A DNA stretch of 64,000 bases from Streptomyces sp. NBC_01255 (GTDB taxonomy: Bacteria > Actinomycetota > Actinomycetes > Streptomycetales > Streptomycetaceae), in contig NZ_CP108474.1 of the NCBI RefSeq assembly GCF_036226445.1, forward strand, positions 7,626,001 through 7,690,000. The letters are read 5' to 3'. A model generated the notes under the pieces. It saw nothing but the letters and a program-made list of their open reading frames with translations. It did no database searches and had not been told where the DNA came from. Positions within the stretch are counted from its first letter, which is position 1. The number at the start of each line of letters is the position of its first letter. Positions 34,534 to 43,531 of this stretch are shown here, piece by piece. The position numbers were made by a program, and so were the translations under genes.

Positions 34534-36009
34534 ATGGATGTTCCGACCCCTACGTCCGCCGGTGGCGACAGGTCCGGCGACAGTTCCGGCGGTGGCAGTC
34601 GGAGCGCCGGCTGGTTCGGAACAGACCCGCAGCATCACCGGAACGGGCAGCGCGGCGGCGAGCGGGATGGTCAGGAGGACGGGCACCGGGACACCGAGGG
34701 CCGCATGTCCGGCAGACCCTTCACCCGGATACGCCTCGTGGGCAGCGGCGCCGACCGGAGCCGCACGGCACCTGATTCACCCGCCCAGGTTCCGGCTCAG
34801 CGGCAGGGCCCGACCCAGGCCGCCGCCCCGACCCCGGCCCCGGCCCCGGCCCCGGCTCCACCTCCGTCCCCGGCCTCGGAGGACACGTCCGACGTAGGCC
34901 TCCTGCGGCGCACCATGGCCGAGATCGAGCCGATCGCCGACAAGGTCACCTCGCACTTCTACGCCCTGCTCTTCCTCCGCCACCCCGACCTGCGGGCACT
35001 CTTCCCCGCTGCCATGGACACCCAGCGCGACCGACTCTTCAAGGCGCTGCTCGCTGCCGCGACCCACGCGGACGACACCGCCACCCTGACCGCGTACCTG
35101 TCCCACCTGGGCCGCGGACACCGGAAGTACGGCACCCTTCCCGAGCACTATCCCGCCGTCGGCGAATGCCTCATCGGCGCCCTCTCCCGCTACGCCCCGC
35201 GGAGCTGGGGGCCCAGGGCCGAGTCCGCCTGGGTGGCCGCCTACACCACGATCTCCCAGATCATGATCGACGCGGCGGCCGTGGACGCGCTGCGCGCCCC
35301 CGCCTCGTGGCAGGCGGAGGTGGTCGCCCATGACATGCGTACGCCCGACATCGCCGTCGTGACGGTCCGGCCGGACCAGCCGTACCCCTTCCTCGCCGGG
35401 CAGTACACCGCCCTGGAGACCCCCTGGTGGCCGCGCGTCTGGCGGCACTACTCCTTCGCCGGCGCACCCCGCTCCGACGGCCTGCTCTCCTTCCATGTGA
35501 AGGCCGTGCCGGCGGGTTGGGTCTCCAACGCCCTCGTGCACCGCGCCCGCCCGGGGCACGTCATCCGGCTCGGTCCTCCCGCCGGATCCATGACCGTGGA
35601 CCACAGCACCGACAACGGGCTGCTGTGCCTCGGTGGCGGCACCGGCATCGCGCCCATCAAGGCCCTGGTCGAGGATGTGGCTCAGCACGGCCGCCACCGC
35701 TCCGTCCAAGTGTTCTACGGAGCCCGCCGGGGCCACGACCTGTACGACATCGAGACCATGCTCCGGATGCAGCAATCGCACCCCTGGCTCTCCGTCCGTC
35801 CGGTCGTGGACGACGGCCCAGGCGGGGGCTTGGGCGCCCGGCTCCCGGAAGCCGTGTACGAGTACGGCCCGTGGCACACCTACGACGCGTACCTGTCGGG
35901 GCCGCCCGGCATGATTCGCCGCGGCGTCGACACATTGGTGGACATCGGCATACCCGCCCACCGCATACGGCACGACTCCATCGAGGAACTGGTCGGGGCA
36001 AGGAATTGA
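34534..36009 (+). CDS. Flavohemoglobin-like nitric oxide dioxygenase with a long disordered N-terminus
   Basis: A 491-residue cytoplasmic protein. Residues 1-118 are an unusual polar extension (Gly/Ser/Asp rich, then a Pro-Ala run at 98-115). Residues 120-255 form a globin domain with the proximal His196 (GRGHRKYG). An FAD-binding ferredoxin-reductase domain follows (VWRHYSFAG; then SMTVDH) with an NAD-binding part (LCLGGGTGIAPIKALVED, YLSGPPGMIRRG). These convert NO to nitrate with O2 and NAD(P)H. The ATG at 34534 has GCGAGG eight bases upstream; an internal ATG at residue 58 is an alternative giving a shorter tail. It overlaps the next gene by TTGA. Confidence 0.87.
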   Translation: MDVPTPTSAGGDRSGDSSGGGSRSAGWFGTDPQHHRNGQRGGERDGQEDGHRDTEGRMSGRPFTRIRLVGSGADRSRTAPDSPAQVPAQRQGPTQAAAPTPAPAPAPAPPPSPASEDTSDVGLLRRTMAEIEPIADKVTSHFYALLFLRHPDLRALFPAAMDTQRDRLFKALLAAATHADDTATLTAYLSHLGRGHRKYGTLPEHYPAVGECLIGALSRYAPRSWGPRAESAWVAAYTTISQIMIDAAAVDALRAPASWQAEVVAHDMRTPDIAVVTVRPDQPYPFLAGQYTALETPWWPRVWRHYSFAGAPRSDGLLSFHVKAVPAGWVSNALVHRARPGHVIRLGPPAGSMTVDHSTDNGLLCLGGGTGIAPIKALVEDVAQHGRHRSVQVFYGARRGHDLYDIETMLRMQQSHPWLSVRPVVDDGPGGGLGARLPEAVYEYGPWHTYDAYLSGPPGMIRRGVDTLVDIGIPAHRIRHDSIEELVGARN

Positions 36010-36812
36010 GTACATTCGAACGCGAACAGGCCGGGCTCCGGCAGGCGCCGCCGGTACGCACCACTCGCCCGGGGAGCGACGGCGAACATCGGGTCCAGCA
36101 GCGCATGGGCACCACCGAACGCGCCGACAGGTTCTACGCCGATCAGGTGCTCGACCGGCTCAACACCCGGATGCGGGAGTTCGCGGCACGGCAGGAGATG
36201 TTCTTCCTGGCGACCGCCGACCGGCACGGCGAATGCGACAACACCTTCCGGGCCGGGCCGCCCGGATTTCTCCACGTCCTGGACGACCGGACCCTCGCCT
36301 ACCCCGAGTACCGGGGCAACGGCGTTCAGGCCAGCCTCGGCAACATCGAGGAGAACCCCCACGTCGGCATCCTGATGATGGACTTCCTCCAGGACCGCAT
36401 CGGACTTCACGTCAACGGCACGGCGCGGATCGTCGCCGACGACGAGATGCGCCGTACGCACTTCGGCCTCGCGTACGACCCCGTACCGGGCCGTCGTGCT
36501 CAGGTCTGGGTGGAGGTCGCCGTCGAGGAGGCGTACATCCACTGCGCCAAGCACATTCCCCACCTGCGGAAGGTGCCCCCACACGACACCGGCCGCGCGT
36601 GGGGGACGGACGACTTCAAGCGCAAGGGTGGCGACTTCTTCCGAGCCGCCGCCGAAGCGGCCGAGCGTGGCCCGTTCCTGCCCCCGCCCCGCGCGGATGC
36701 GGCCATCTGGCGAGCGGAGGCTGAAAGGGTGCTGGAACGGGCCGAGCGGCGTGCGGCCGCGGCGAAGGAACAGACGTTCAGCGGCTGGTTCAGCAGAAAC
36801 GTCTCCGCCTGA
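36006..36812 (+). CDS. Pyridoxamine-5'-phosphate-oxidase-family flavoprotein
   Basis: A 268-residue protein with a split-barrel FMN-binding domain (about 50-190: EFAARQEMFFLATADRHGECDNTFRAGPPGFLHVLD, then RGNGVQASLGNIEENPHVGILMMDF, VNGTARIV). CAKHIPHLRKV is typical of the PPOX group often annotated as FMN flavin-nucleotide-binding proteins. The helical C-terminus is rich in Ala, Glu and Arg. It begins with TTG overlapping the flavohemoglobin stop (TTGA), which argues for translational coupling and a shared role, perhaps recycling flavin or reducing NO-damaged cofactors (inference). Confidence 0.8.
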   Translation: MSTFEREQAGLRQAPPVRTTRPGSDGEHRVQQRMGTTERADRFYADQVLDRLNTRMREFAARQEMFFLATADRHGECDNTFRAGPPGFLHVLDDRTLAYPEYRGNGVQASLGNIEENPHVGILMMDFLQDRIGLHVNGTARIVADDEMRRTHFGLAYDPVPGRRAQVWVEVAVEEAYIHCAKHIPHLRKVPPHDTGRAWGTDDFKRKGGDFFRAAAEAAERGPFLPPPRADAAIWRAEAERVLERAERRAAAAKEQTFSGWFSRNVSA

Positions 36813-36847
36813 CCTGACCCCTGCCGATCCTCCGTCGCGCGTGCGGC

Positions 36848-36975
36848 ATGTCCGACTCCGTCGCGACACTCGTCGACGGCAAGCCGCACAAGGTGAACGG
36901 CTCGAAACTCGACCCCAGGGGGAACTCCTCGACACCGTGGAAGAGCTCCTCCCTCCCGACTCGCCGTTTGCGCCG
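36848..36975 (+). pseudogene. Possible remnant of a 2Fe-2S oxidoreductase N-terminus
   Basis: MSDSVATLVDGKPHKVNGSKLDPRG, then after a one-base shift ELLDTVEELL, resembles the first strands of xanthine-dehydrogenase-type iron-sulfur subunits. The cysteine cluster that should follow is absent. Very short, so the call is tentative. Confidence 0.25.
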
Positions 36976-37097
36976 CGGCCGTCGGAAACGGTCCTCTCCA
37001 TGGATGCGCCGGCACCCGGTGCTGCTGTCCACCGTCGTGGCCGCCGGCCTGGACGCGGGCGCTCGCAGGCTCACACTCCATGCGGTGAACCAGCCCA

Positions 37098-37132
37098 CGA
37101 CCCCGATTCCGGCAGACCCGGAATCGGGGTCG
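37098..37132. terminator. Strong bidirectional terminator
   Basis: A perfect 15-bp stem (CGACCCCGATTCCGG, 37098-37112, and its complement at 37118-37132) with a five-base loop. It lies between the ends of the flavohemoglobin operon (plus) and the MFS gene (minus), which converge here. Confidence 0.8.
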
Positions 37133-37164
37133 GGACCTTCGCGTGCGCGAGGCCGGTCGGGCGC

Positions 37165-38478
37165 CTATCCCAACGGGCCGGGCCCGGTGTCGAGCCCCAG
37201 GCGTCGTGCGTCCCGCTCCGGACGGATGGCCGTGAGGGCGAAGGCGCCGGCAGTGAGCATCACGGCGCCGGCGACGAGGAACGCGGTGGTGTAGCCGGCG
37301 GCCGGGGTGTCGGCCGCGTCGATGAGGTGGCCGGTCAGGAACGGTGCCACGAGGCCCGGCAGGGTGCCGATACCCGCGACGATGCCGAAGACGGCGCCGC
37401 GCTGGGCAGGAGGGACGACCTCCGCGGTCGTCATGTAGTGGAGGGGAATGGCGATCGCGATGCCGCCGAAGGCCAGCGCGATCAACACGAGCCGCGGACC
37501 GGACGCGTCGACGAAGGGGAACGCCGCCATCGCGCACCCGGCCGCGCACACGGCGATACTCTGCGCCGCCCCGCTGGACCAACGGCCGCTCACCCCACGG
37601 GACTTGAGCGCGTCCACGAACGGCGACACCGCCAGCAGCAGTACGAGGCCGAAGCCGGACATGACACTGATGGCGGTCGCGGAAGCCGCCGTCGACATGT
37701 CCATCTGCGTCCTGAAGTAGGCGGGTAGCCAGGCGTGGCTCAGGGACAGTGCCCACGCCGCTCCGAAGGCACTGGCGATGCTGCCGAGTACGGTGCCGGT
37801 CAGCAGGATCCTGCGGTACGGGAGCCTCGGCCCGCTGGTTCCGGTGGCCGTGTGCTTGTGGTCGTACGGGCCGTCGTGGCCCACGCGCCACCACACCAAC
37901 GCCCAGGCCGCGCTGACGGCGGCGAGGACGGCGTAGGCCGAGCGCCAGCCGAAGCCGTCGATCAGCCAGGTGACCACGGGTGCCGCGATGAGCGTGCCCA
38001 GGGCCGCGCCGCCGATCTGGAGGGCCGAGGGCAGGGCGCGGCGCTCCGGCGGGAACCACTTGTACAGGGCGTGCATGGACATCGACGCCGCCGGTCCCTC
38101 GGCGGCGCCGAGCAGGATGCGGCCTGCCATCAGGGTCGGGACCGTTGCCACCACCAGGACCGGGAGCTGGGCCACGGCCCAGACCACGGTCATGACGAAG
38201 AGCAGGACCCGGCTGGAGATGCGGGTGGAGACAAATCCGACGAGGAGTCCGGAGACGCTGAAGAGGAAGTAGAAGGAGCTGGAGATCAGGCCGTAGGTGC
38301 TGTTGCTGAGGTCGAGTTCCTCCATGATCGGCACGGCGGCGAGGCCGAGGACCGACTTGTCGGCGAAGTTGATGACCATGAAGGCCACGATCATCGCCAT
38401 GATCAGCCAGGCTCTGCGGCGGTCGGGTGCCGGGGCGGCGAAGTGCCGGGGCGGCGCGGCGGCGGTACGGGGTGCCAT
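37165..38478 (-). CDS. MFS transporter, anion:cation symporter-like
   Basis: A 437-residue transporter with twelve helices. MVINFADKSVLGLAAVPIMEELDLSNSTYGLISSSFY in the first two helices is typical of the ACS family that imports carboxylates such as aromatic acids and sugar acids; WFPPERRALPSALQIGGAALGTLIAAP is the conserved region of helices 4-5. GGAGTC stands before the ATG. It heads away from the TetR gene, in line with an acyl-CoA dehydrogenase and an acyl-CoA ligase, which suggests uptake of an organic acid that is then CoA-activated and oxidised. Confidence 0.83.
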   Translation of the reverse strand: MAPRTAAAPPRHFAAPAPDRRRAWLIMAMIVAFMVINFADKSVLGLAAVPIMEELDLSNSTYGLISSSFYFLFSVSGLLVGFVSTRISSRVLLFVMTVVWAVAQLPVLVVATVPTLMAGRILLGAAEGPAASMSMHALYKWFPPERRALPSALQIGGAALGTLIAAPVVTWLIDGFGWRSAYAVLAAVSAAWALVWWRVGHDGPYDHKHTATGTSGPRLPYRRILLTGTVLGSIASAFGAAWALSLSHAWLPAYFRTQMDMSTAASATAISVMSGFGLVLLLAVSPFVDALKSRGVSGRWSSGAAQSIAVCAAGCAMAAFPFVDASGPRLVLIALAFGGIAIAIPLHYMTTAEVVPPAQRGAVFGIVAGIGTLPGLVAPFLTGHLIDAADTPAAGYTTAFLVAGAVMLTAGAFALTAIRPERDARRLGLDTGPGPLG

Positions 38479-38602
38479 GGGGCGACTCCTGCGGATGCGG
38501 GTGGAGCAGGGGGTCGTACAGGTGGGCGGTCGTCCCCCGAGGCCGCGGGCCCGCTCGCCGAAGCGGGGGCCCGCGGCACCGCCCGGGGCGCCAAGGGGTC
38601 GG

Positions 38603-39772
38603 TCAGATCAGGCCCTTGGCGATAGCGTTCTTGTGGATCTCGGTGGTTCCGGTGACGATCCGGAACATCCGCAGGCTGCGGAAGATCTGCTCGACCTCGT
38701 GGCCACGGGTCAGCCCGGCCTTGCCGTGGATCTGGACAGCCTGGTCGGCGACGCGGAAGGACGCCTCGGAGGTGAACAGCTTGCACATGTTGGCCTCGAC
38801 GGAGACGTTGTCTCCCCGGTCGGCCTTCGCGGCGGTGGCCATCACCATCGCGCGGGCGGCGTAGATCTCGGTGGCCATCTCGGCGATCTTGTGGTGGATC
38901 GCCTGATGGGCGAGGAGCGGCTGGCCGAAGACGACGCGGTTCATGGCGTACTCCACTGACAGGTCCCAGGCGCGGCGGGCGGCGCCGATGAGGGACGGGC
39001 AGTGCAGCAGGCGGTTGAGGGTAATGCGGCCGATGCCGATGCGCAGGCCCTGACCGACCTCGCCGAGGAGGTTCGAGGCGGGGATCCGGCAGTCCTCGAA
39101 GACGAGGTCGCCCTCCATCTGCTGCCCGGACATGGGGACTTCGCCATCGAGAACCGTGCAGCCGGGGGTGTCCAGGTCGACGAGGAACGCGCTGTACGCC
39201 TCCTCGGTGCCGGCCATGCGGGCGACGACGATCGCGAAGTCCGCGAAGGGAGCGGCGGAGCTGAACACCTTCTTGCCGTTGAGGACGTAGCTGTCCCCGT
39301 TCGGGGTGGCGGTCGTCGTCATGCGGCGTACGTCGGAGCCCGCGTCCTCCTCCGTGATGGAGAAGCAGCAGGCCCGCTCGCCCCGGACGACGGGCATCAG
39401 GTAGCGCTCCCGCTGTTCCTCGGTGGCGTACTTCACGATCGCGCCGACGCGCAGCGGGCCGCCCATGTCGCCGAGCACCGAGTGGGAGAGAGCGGCGCCG
39501 GAGGCGGTCAGCTCCTCTTTGAGGGCGCACAGTTCGTAGAAGCTCAGGCCCTGGCCACCCAGTTCGGGCGGCAGGCTGATGCCGTAGAAGCCGAGTTCCG
39601 CGCTGCGCTTCCAGACGTGTTCGAGGGAGGTGCGGTCGAGCCTGGTCTCCGCGGTGATGCCGTGCTCGCGCTCGTACGGGATGAGCTCGTCGGCCAGGTA
39701 GGTGCGCAGACGGACGACGAGGTCCTGGAGGCGCGGATTGTCGTCGTAGGAGGGTTCGAGGGTGAAGGGCAT
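38603..39772 (-). CDS. Acyl-CoA dehydrogenase family protein
   Basis: A 389-residue flavoenzyme with the three-domain ACAD layout. CFSITEEDAGSD is the first family signature (FAD and substrate contact), NRVVFGQPLLAHQAIHHKIAEM the FAD-adenine loop, and QIHGKAGLTRGHEVEQIFRSLRMFRIVTGTTEIHKNAIAK the C-terminal signature. The usual catalytic Glu region near the C-terminus reads RIVTGTTEIH, with T-E present. It oxidises an acyl-CoA at the alpha-beta bond and passes electrons to ETF. AGGACC precedes the ATG. It lies 12 bases from the ligase gene on the same strand. Confidence 0.87.
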   Translation of the reverse strand: MPFTLEPSYDDNPRLQDLVVRLRTYLADELIPYEREHGITAETRLDRTSLEHVWKRSAELGFYGISLPPELGGQGLSFYELCALKEELTASGAALSHSVLGDMGGPLRVGAIVKYATEEQRERYLMPVVRGERACCFSITEEDAGSDVRRMTTTATPNGDSYVLNGKKVFSSAAPFADFAIVVARMAGTEEAYSAFLVDLDTPGCTVLDGEVPMSGQQMEGDLVFEDCRIPASNLLGEVGQGLRIGIGRITLNRLLHCPSLIGAARRAWDLSVEYAMNRVVFGQPLLAHQAIHHKIAEMATEIYAARAMVMATAAKADRGDNVSVEANMCKLFTSEASFRVADQAVQIHGKAGLTRGHEVEQIFRSLRMFRIVTGTTEIHKNAIAKGLI

Positions 39773-39784
39773 GCCAGGTCCTGT

Positions 39785-41341
39785 TCAGTTGACGCGGCGC
39801 TCGGCGCCCGCCCAGTAGCGGTCGCGGATGGCGCGGCGGTCGATCTTGCCGTTGGGGTTGTGGGGCAGGGCCGCGACGAAGTCGACCGAGCGGGGCTTCT
39901 TCATGCGGGCCAGGTGCTCGGCGCAGAAGTCGGTGAGGTCGGCTTCCGTGAGGGTGGCGCCGTCGCGCGTCACGACGACCGCCTTGACGGCCTCGCCCCA
40001 CTGCTCGTCCGGGACGCCGACGACGGCGGCCTCATAGACGTCGGGATGCTGGTGCAGGACGGACTCGACCTCGACGGCGTAGATGTTGAACCCGCCGGAG
40101 ACGATCATGTCCTTCTTGCGGTCGACGATGAATACGTAGCCGTCGGAACGGCGGCGGGCGAGGTCGCCGGTGAGGAACCAGCCGTCCCGGAAGGTCTCCG
40201 CCGTGAGACTCGGCTCGTCGTGGTACCTGGGGACGACATCGGGGCCTCGGACGGCGATCTCTCCGATCTCTCCGTCGGCGACGGGCTTTCCGCTGTCGTC
40301 GACGATGGCGACCTCGGCCTCGGCGAGCGGACGGCCGCAGGACAGCAGCAGCTCCTCGTCCTCGCCCTCGATCGCGCGCCGGTGGTCCTCGGTGGAGAGG
40401 AAGAGCACGCCGGAGGTGGTCTCGCCACACCCGTATCCCTGGGAGAGGACAGGGCCGAAGAGGCCCCAGGCGGCCCTGATCCGGGCCGGTGACATCGGCG
40501 CGGCGCCGTAGATCAGCTGGCGCAGGCTGGAGAGGTCGTAGTCGCGGGCGTTCGGCAGCGCGAGCACGGTGTTGACCATCGTCGGCACGACGAAGGCGTG
40601 GGTGGCGCGCTCGCGCTGGACGGTGGCGAGGAACTCCTCGGCCTCCCAGCGCGGCAGTACGACCGCACAGCCGCCGGCGAAGAAGATGCCCATCAGCGGC
40701 ATGCCCGAGGCGTGGGTGACCGGCCCGGCCAGGATCTGCCGGTCACCGGGGCCCACCCGGGTGTCGGCGCTCATCACCGACTTGCGCATCAGGGCGAGCC
40801 GGTTGCCGTAGGTCTGGACCGCCGCCTTGAGCTTGCCGGTGGAACCCGAGGTGAAGTGCAGCACGGCGATGTCGCCCTCGTCGCACTCCGCCTCGACGGG
40901 TTCCGGCTCGGTGCCCGCGAGGGTCTCGGCGTAGCCCGGCCCGAGATCGCTCGGGCCGTCGTAGCCAAGGACGCTCTTCACCCCCGTACCGGGCACCGCG
41001 GCGCGGGCGATATCCAGATGGGCCGCGTCCGTCAACAGCACCCGTGCGTCCGACTCTGCGAGCAGGTGGGCCACTTCAGCGGTGCCGAGCCTGGCGTTGA
41101 TCGGCGCGCGGGCCAGGCCGGCCTTGTAGAGGGCGACTTCCGTGACGACCAGTTCGGCACGGTTGCCGGCGAGAGTCGCCACGCGGTCGCCCCGGCTCAA
41201 GCCGAGTGCACGCAGGGCCGTCGCGAGCCGGTCGCTGTGGTCGTCGAGTTCCGCGTACGTCAGCCGGACGGGTCCGCAGACCACCGCCTCGGCATCGGGT
41301 TGGTGGCCGGCAGTCCGGCGTACGTACCGCCCGAAGTTCAT
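39785..41341 (-). CDS. Acyl-CoA synthetase (AMP-forming)
   Basis: A 518-residue ANL-superfamily ligase. LHFTSGSTGKLKA is the P-loop (A3), QGYGCGETTSGV the A5 core, DGWFLTGDLARR the A7/A8 hinge region, and PHNPNGKIDRRA holds the catalytic C-terminal Lys. It activates a carboxylic acid as adenylate and then CoA thioester. GGAGGTGCG before the ATG at 41341 fixes the start; the open frame further upstream lies in the divergent control region. It heads the operon ligase-dehydrogenase-MFS, opposite a TetR regulator, and so probably initiates catabolism of the acid imported by the MFS protein. Confidence 0.88.
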   Translation of the reverse strand: MNFGRYVRRTAGHQPDAEAVVCGPVRLTYAELDDHSDRLATALRALGLSRGDRVATLAGNRAELVVTEVALYKAGLARAPINARLGTAEVAHLLAESDARVLLTDAAHLDIARAAVPGTGVKSVLGYDGPSDLGPGYAETLAGTEPEPVEAECDEGDIAVLHFTSGSTGKLKAAVQTYGNRLALMRKSVMSADTRVGPGDRQILAGPVTHASGMPLMGIFFAGGCAVVLPRWEAEEFLATVQRERATHAFVVPTMVNTVLALPNARDYDLSSLRQLIYGAAPMSPARIRAAWGLFGPVLSQGYGCGETTSGVLFLSTEDHRRAIEGEDEELLLSCGRPLAEAEVAIVDDSGKPVADGEIGEIAVRGPDVVPRYHDEPSLTAETFRDGWFLTGDLARRRSDGYVFIVDRKKDMIVSGGFNIYAVEVESVLHQHPDVYEAAVVGVPDEQWGEAVKAVVVTRDGATLTEADLTDFCAEHLARMKKPRSVDFVAALPHNPNGKIDRRAIRDRYWAGAERRVN

Positions 41342-41375
41342 CGCACCTCCAGAGTTTCTGAACACTGTGTCCGGT

Positions 41376-41387
41376 ACCAAGCTTGGT
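41376..41387. promoter_or_regulatory. Palindromic candidate operator between ligase and TetR genes
   Basis: ACCAAGCTTGGT, a perfect 12-bp palindrome, sits in the 107-bp divergent region, 35 bases before the ligase start and 62 before the TetR start, a likely binding site for the TetR protein. Confidence 0.45.
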
Positions 41388-41448
41388 GTGCGGCAACGTA
41401 AAGGCAGCGTTAGGGTCAGGTCAACGGTTCGGACGAGAAGGAAACGAA

Positions 41449-42081
41449 GTGGACATGAAGCCCGCGGGAGACCGCCGCGTCCGCAGGACGCGGGCCGCAC
41501 TGCGCCAGGCCCTGGTCGAACTGGTCCTGGAGAAGGGGTTCCACGCGATCACGGTCGAGGAGATCACCGAACGCGCCGACGTCGGCCGGGCCACCTTCTA
41601 CGCCCACTACCGCGACAAGGAGGACCTCCTGGTCGGCATCGTCCGCGACCTCGCCGAGGACCGGGACCGCCTCCTGCCGGCGGTCCGGCAGGCGCACGCG
41701 GAGGGGTTCACCGGGCTGCCGGTGAAGTACATCTTCGAACATGCCGAGCAGGAGAAGCCCGTCTACCGAGTCGTCCTGCGGGGCGAGGGCGACGGGCGGG
41801 CCCTACGAGAATTCACGGACCTCATCTGCGCCCACGCCGAGGCCGCCTTCCGCACCCGGACCGAGCAGCTCGCGGTGACACCGCGGATCCCCCTCGACGT
41901 CGTCGCCCGGGCGTGGACCGGCGAACTCGTCGGCCTGCTCACCTGGTGGGTCGAGAACGACACCGGCTACAGCGCCGCCGAGATCACCGCGCATCTGCGC
42001 GACCTGTCGGTCTACGGTCGCGTCTGGGCCACCGGACTCGCCCCGTCCGACGCCCCGGGAGCTCTCGACCTCACCCCCTGA
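41449..42081 (+). CDS. TetR-family transcriptional regulator
   Basis: A 210-residue protein with an N-terminal TetR HTH (RRTRAALRQALVELVLEKGFHAITVEEITERADVGRATFYAHYRDKEDLLV) and a helical ligand domain with WVENDTGYSAAEITAHLRDL near its end. The GTG at 41449 is preceded by AAGGAA five bases away; an ATG two codons later is possible. It is divergent from the acyl-CoA ligase operon and is probably its repressor, with an acyl-CoA or the free acid as inducer. A long dyad before the next gene is another possible target. Confidence 0.85.
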   Translation: MDMKPAGDRRVRRTRAALRQALVELVLEKGFHAITVEEITERADVGRATFYAHYRDKEDLLVGIVRDLAEDRDRLLPAVRQAHAEGFTGLPVKYIFEHAEQEKPVYRVVLRGEGDGRALREFTDLICAHAEAAFRTRTEQLAVTPRIPLDVVARAWTGELVGLLTWWVENDTGYSAAEITAHLRDLSVYGRVWATGLAPSDAPGALDLTP

Positions 42082-42123
42082 ACCCCGCCTGCACCACGGC
42101 CTCCTGCCTGCCGCCTGACAGAT

Positions 42124-42164
42124 CTGGTCGCGTTACCGAACAAGATGTACGGTAACGCGACCAG
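42124..42164 (+). promoter_or_regulatory. 41-bp perfect dyad overlapping the leader of the serine hydrolase gene
   Basis: CTGGTCGCGTTACCG (42124-42138) and its exact complement (42150-42164) flank 11 bases. It ends seven bases before the ATG at 42172 and overlaps the AAGG ribosome site. It could be an operator for a dimeric or tetrameric repressor of TetR type, or an RNA hairpin hiding the ribosome site. Confidence 0.65.
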
Positions 42165-42171
42165 AAGGTGC

Positions 42172-43383
42172 ATGACCGAAGAGCGGAGCGGACGCATGAC
42201 AGGCATACCGTCGCTGGCCGACCTCGTATGGGCCCGGGGATACACCGATCCGGCCTGGGCCCGACGCCACATGACCTCAGGGCGGGAACTCGTTCCGAGC
42301 CGCAGTGTCTGGCGCGGCTCCGACGGCGCGTCCGTACTACCGACCTCGCCGGCCGGTGCCCTCGACGACCTCACGTTCACAGGACCACACGGCCGGTCCC
42401 TCACCCTCACGGAGCTGCTCACCCGGGCCGAGACCGACGCCCTGCTGGTCCTGCACCGCGGCCTGCTCGTGCACGAGGAGTACCTCCACGGGTACGAGCC
42501 CCAGGTCCCGCACTTCAACGCCTCGGCCGCCAAGTCCTACCTCGGACTCGTCGCCGCGGTCCTGGCCCACGAAGGGCAGCTCGACCGCGGCGCCCACGTC
42601 GCGAAGTACGTTCCCGAGCTCGCCGGCACCGCCTTCGGAGACGCCCAGGTCGACCACCTCCTCCACATGGGCACGCAGATGAGCTACGCGGGCCGCCCGT
42701 ACGACAAGGCACTCGAAGCGCAGCGCTACTTCGCCGTCCTCGCCCCCCAACTGCGTCCCTACGGCTACACAGGGCCGGCCACGATCCGCGAACACCTCGC
42801 CACCGCCCGGGCGACCGGCGAACCGGGCGTCGACTTCCGCTACGAGAACGGCAACGTCGAGGCCCTCGCCGAGGTCCTGCGCCGCGTCACCGGCACCACC
42901 ACCTCGGCTCTGCTGTCCGAGATGATCTGGTCCCGGATCGGCGCGGAGGAGGACGCGTACTACCTCCTCGACTCAGAGGGCTCAGAGGCCGCCTGCGGCG
43001 GCTTCAGCGCCACCGCTCGCGACCTGGCCCGGCTCGGTGAGATGATCCGCTGCGGCGGCGCGATCGGTGACCGCCAGATCGTCCCGGAAGCCGTCGCCTC
43101 CACCATCGTCTCCGGCGTTCCGGACGGCTACTCCCACCGCGTCCGCTTCCCCGCCGCACCTCCCGAGGCGCCCGCCACCCTCTCCTACCACGACCTCTGG
43201 TGGATCCCGAACGACCCGTACGGCTCCTTCATGGCGAGCGGCATCCACGGCCAGCGCCTCTTCATCTCGCCCGCCCTCGACCTGGTGATCGTCCACTACG
43301 CGTCCCAGATCATCTCCCCGTCCGTCCCCCAGGTCCCCCTCGTCCAGGCGTTCTTGAAGATCGGCACGCACCTCCGCGGCTAG
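42172..43383 (+). CDS. Serine hydrolase, beta-lactamase/NylB-like
   Basis: A 403-residue enzyme of the class C beta-lactamase/DD-peptidase fold. NASAAKSYLG holds the nucleophilic Ser and Lys of SxxK, FRYENGNVEAL the Tyr-x-Asn motif, and SGIHGQRLFISP lies where the third motif is expected. The closest character is the 6-aminohexanoate-dimer hydrolase/esterase group. No signal peptide is evident, so it is cytoplasmic and not a secreted lactamase. The ATG at 42172 has AAGG seven bases upstream. Its leader is covered by a perfect 41-bp dyad. The substrate may be an ester or amide linked with the acid-catabolic genes next door. Confidence 0.82.
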   Translation: MTEERSGRMTGIPSLADLVWARGYTDPAWARRHMTSGRELVPSRSVWRGSDGASVLPTSPAGALDDLTFTGPHGRSLTLTELLTRAETDALLVLHRGLLVHEEYLHGYEPQVPHFNASAAKSYLGLVAAVLAHEGQLDRGAHVAKYVPELAGTAFGDAQVDHLLHMGTQMSYAGRPYDKALEAQRYFAVLAPQLRPYGYTGPATIREHLATARATGEPGVDFRYENGNVEALAEVLRRVTGTTTSALLSEMIWSRIGAEEDAYYLLDSEGSEAACGGFSATARDLARLGEMIRCGGAIGDRQIVPEAVASTIVSGVPDGYSHRVRFPAAPPEAPATLSYHDLWWIPNDPYGSFMASGIHGQRLFISPALDLVIVHYASQIISPSVPQVPLVQAFLKIGTHLRG

Positions 43384-43531
43384 GGGGTGTCTCTTCGATC
43401 ACGTGAGATCCATTGGGCGGCTGACGGCAGTGGCCCATCACGGGAGTCGACGGGCCAGGAAAATGTGTCGAACGCGGAGTCGACCTTTGAGAAGGTCCTG
43501 AGTGTCCCGGAACTGCTGCGAAAGGAAGCCC

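Noticed and set aside
37165..43383. Biosynthetic gene cluster around the acyl-CoA ligase
   Set aside because: There is no carrier protein, ketosynthase or condensation domain; ligase, dehydrogenase, transporter and TetR fit acid catabolism better.
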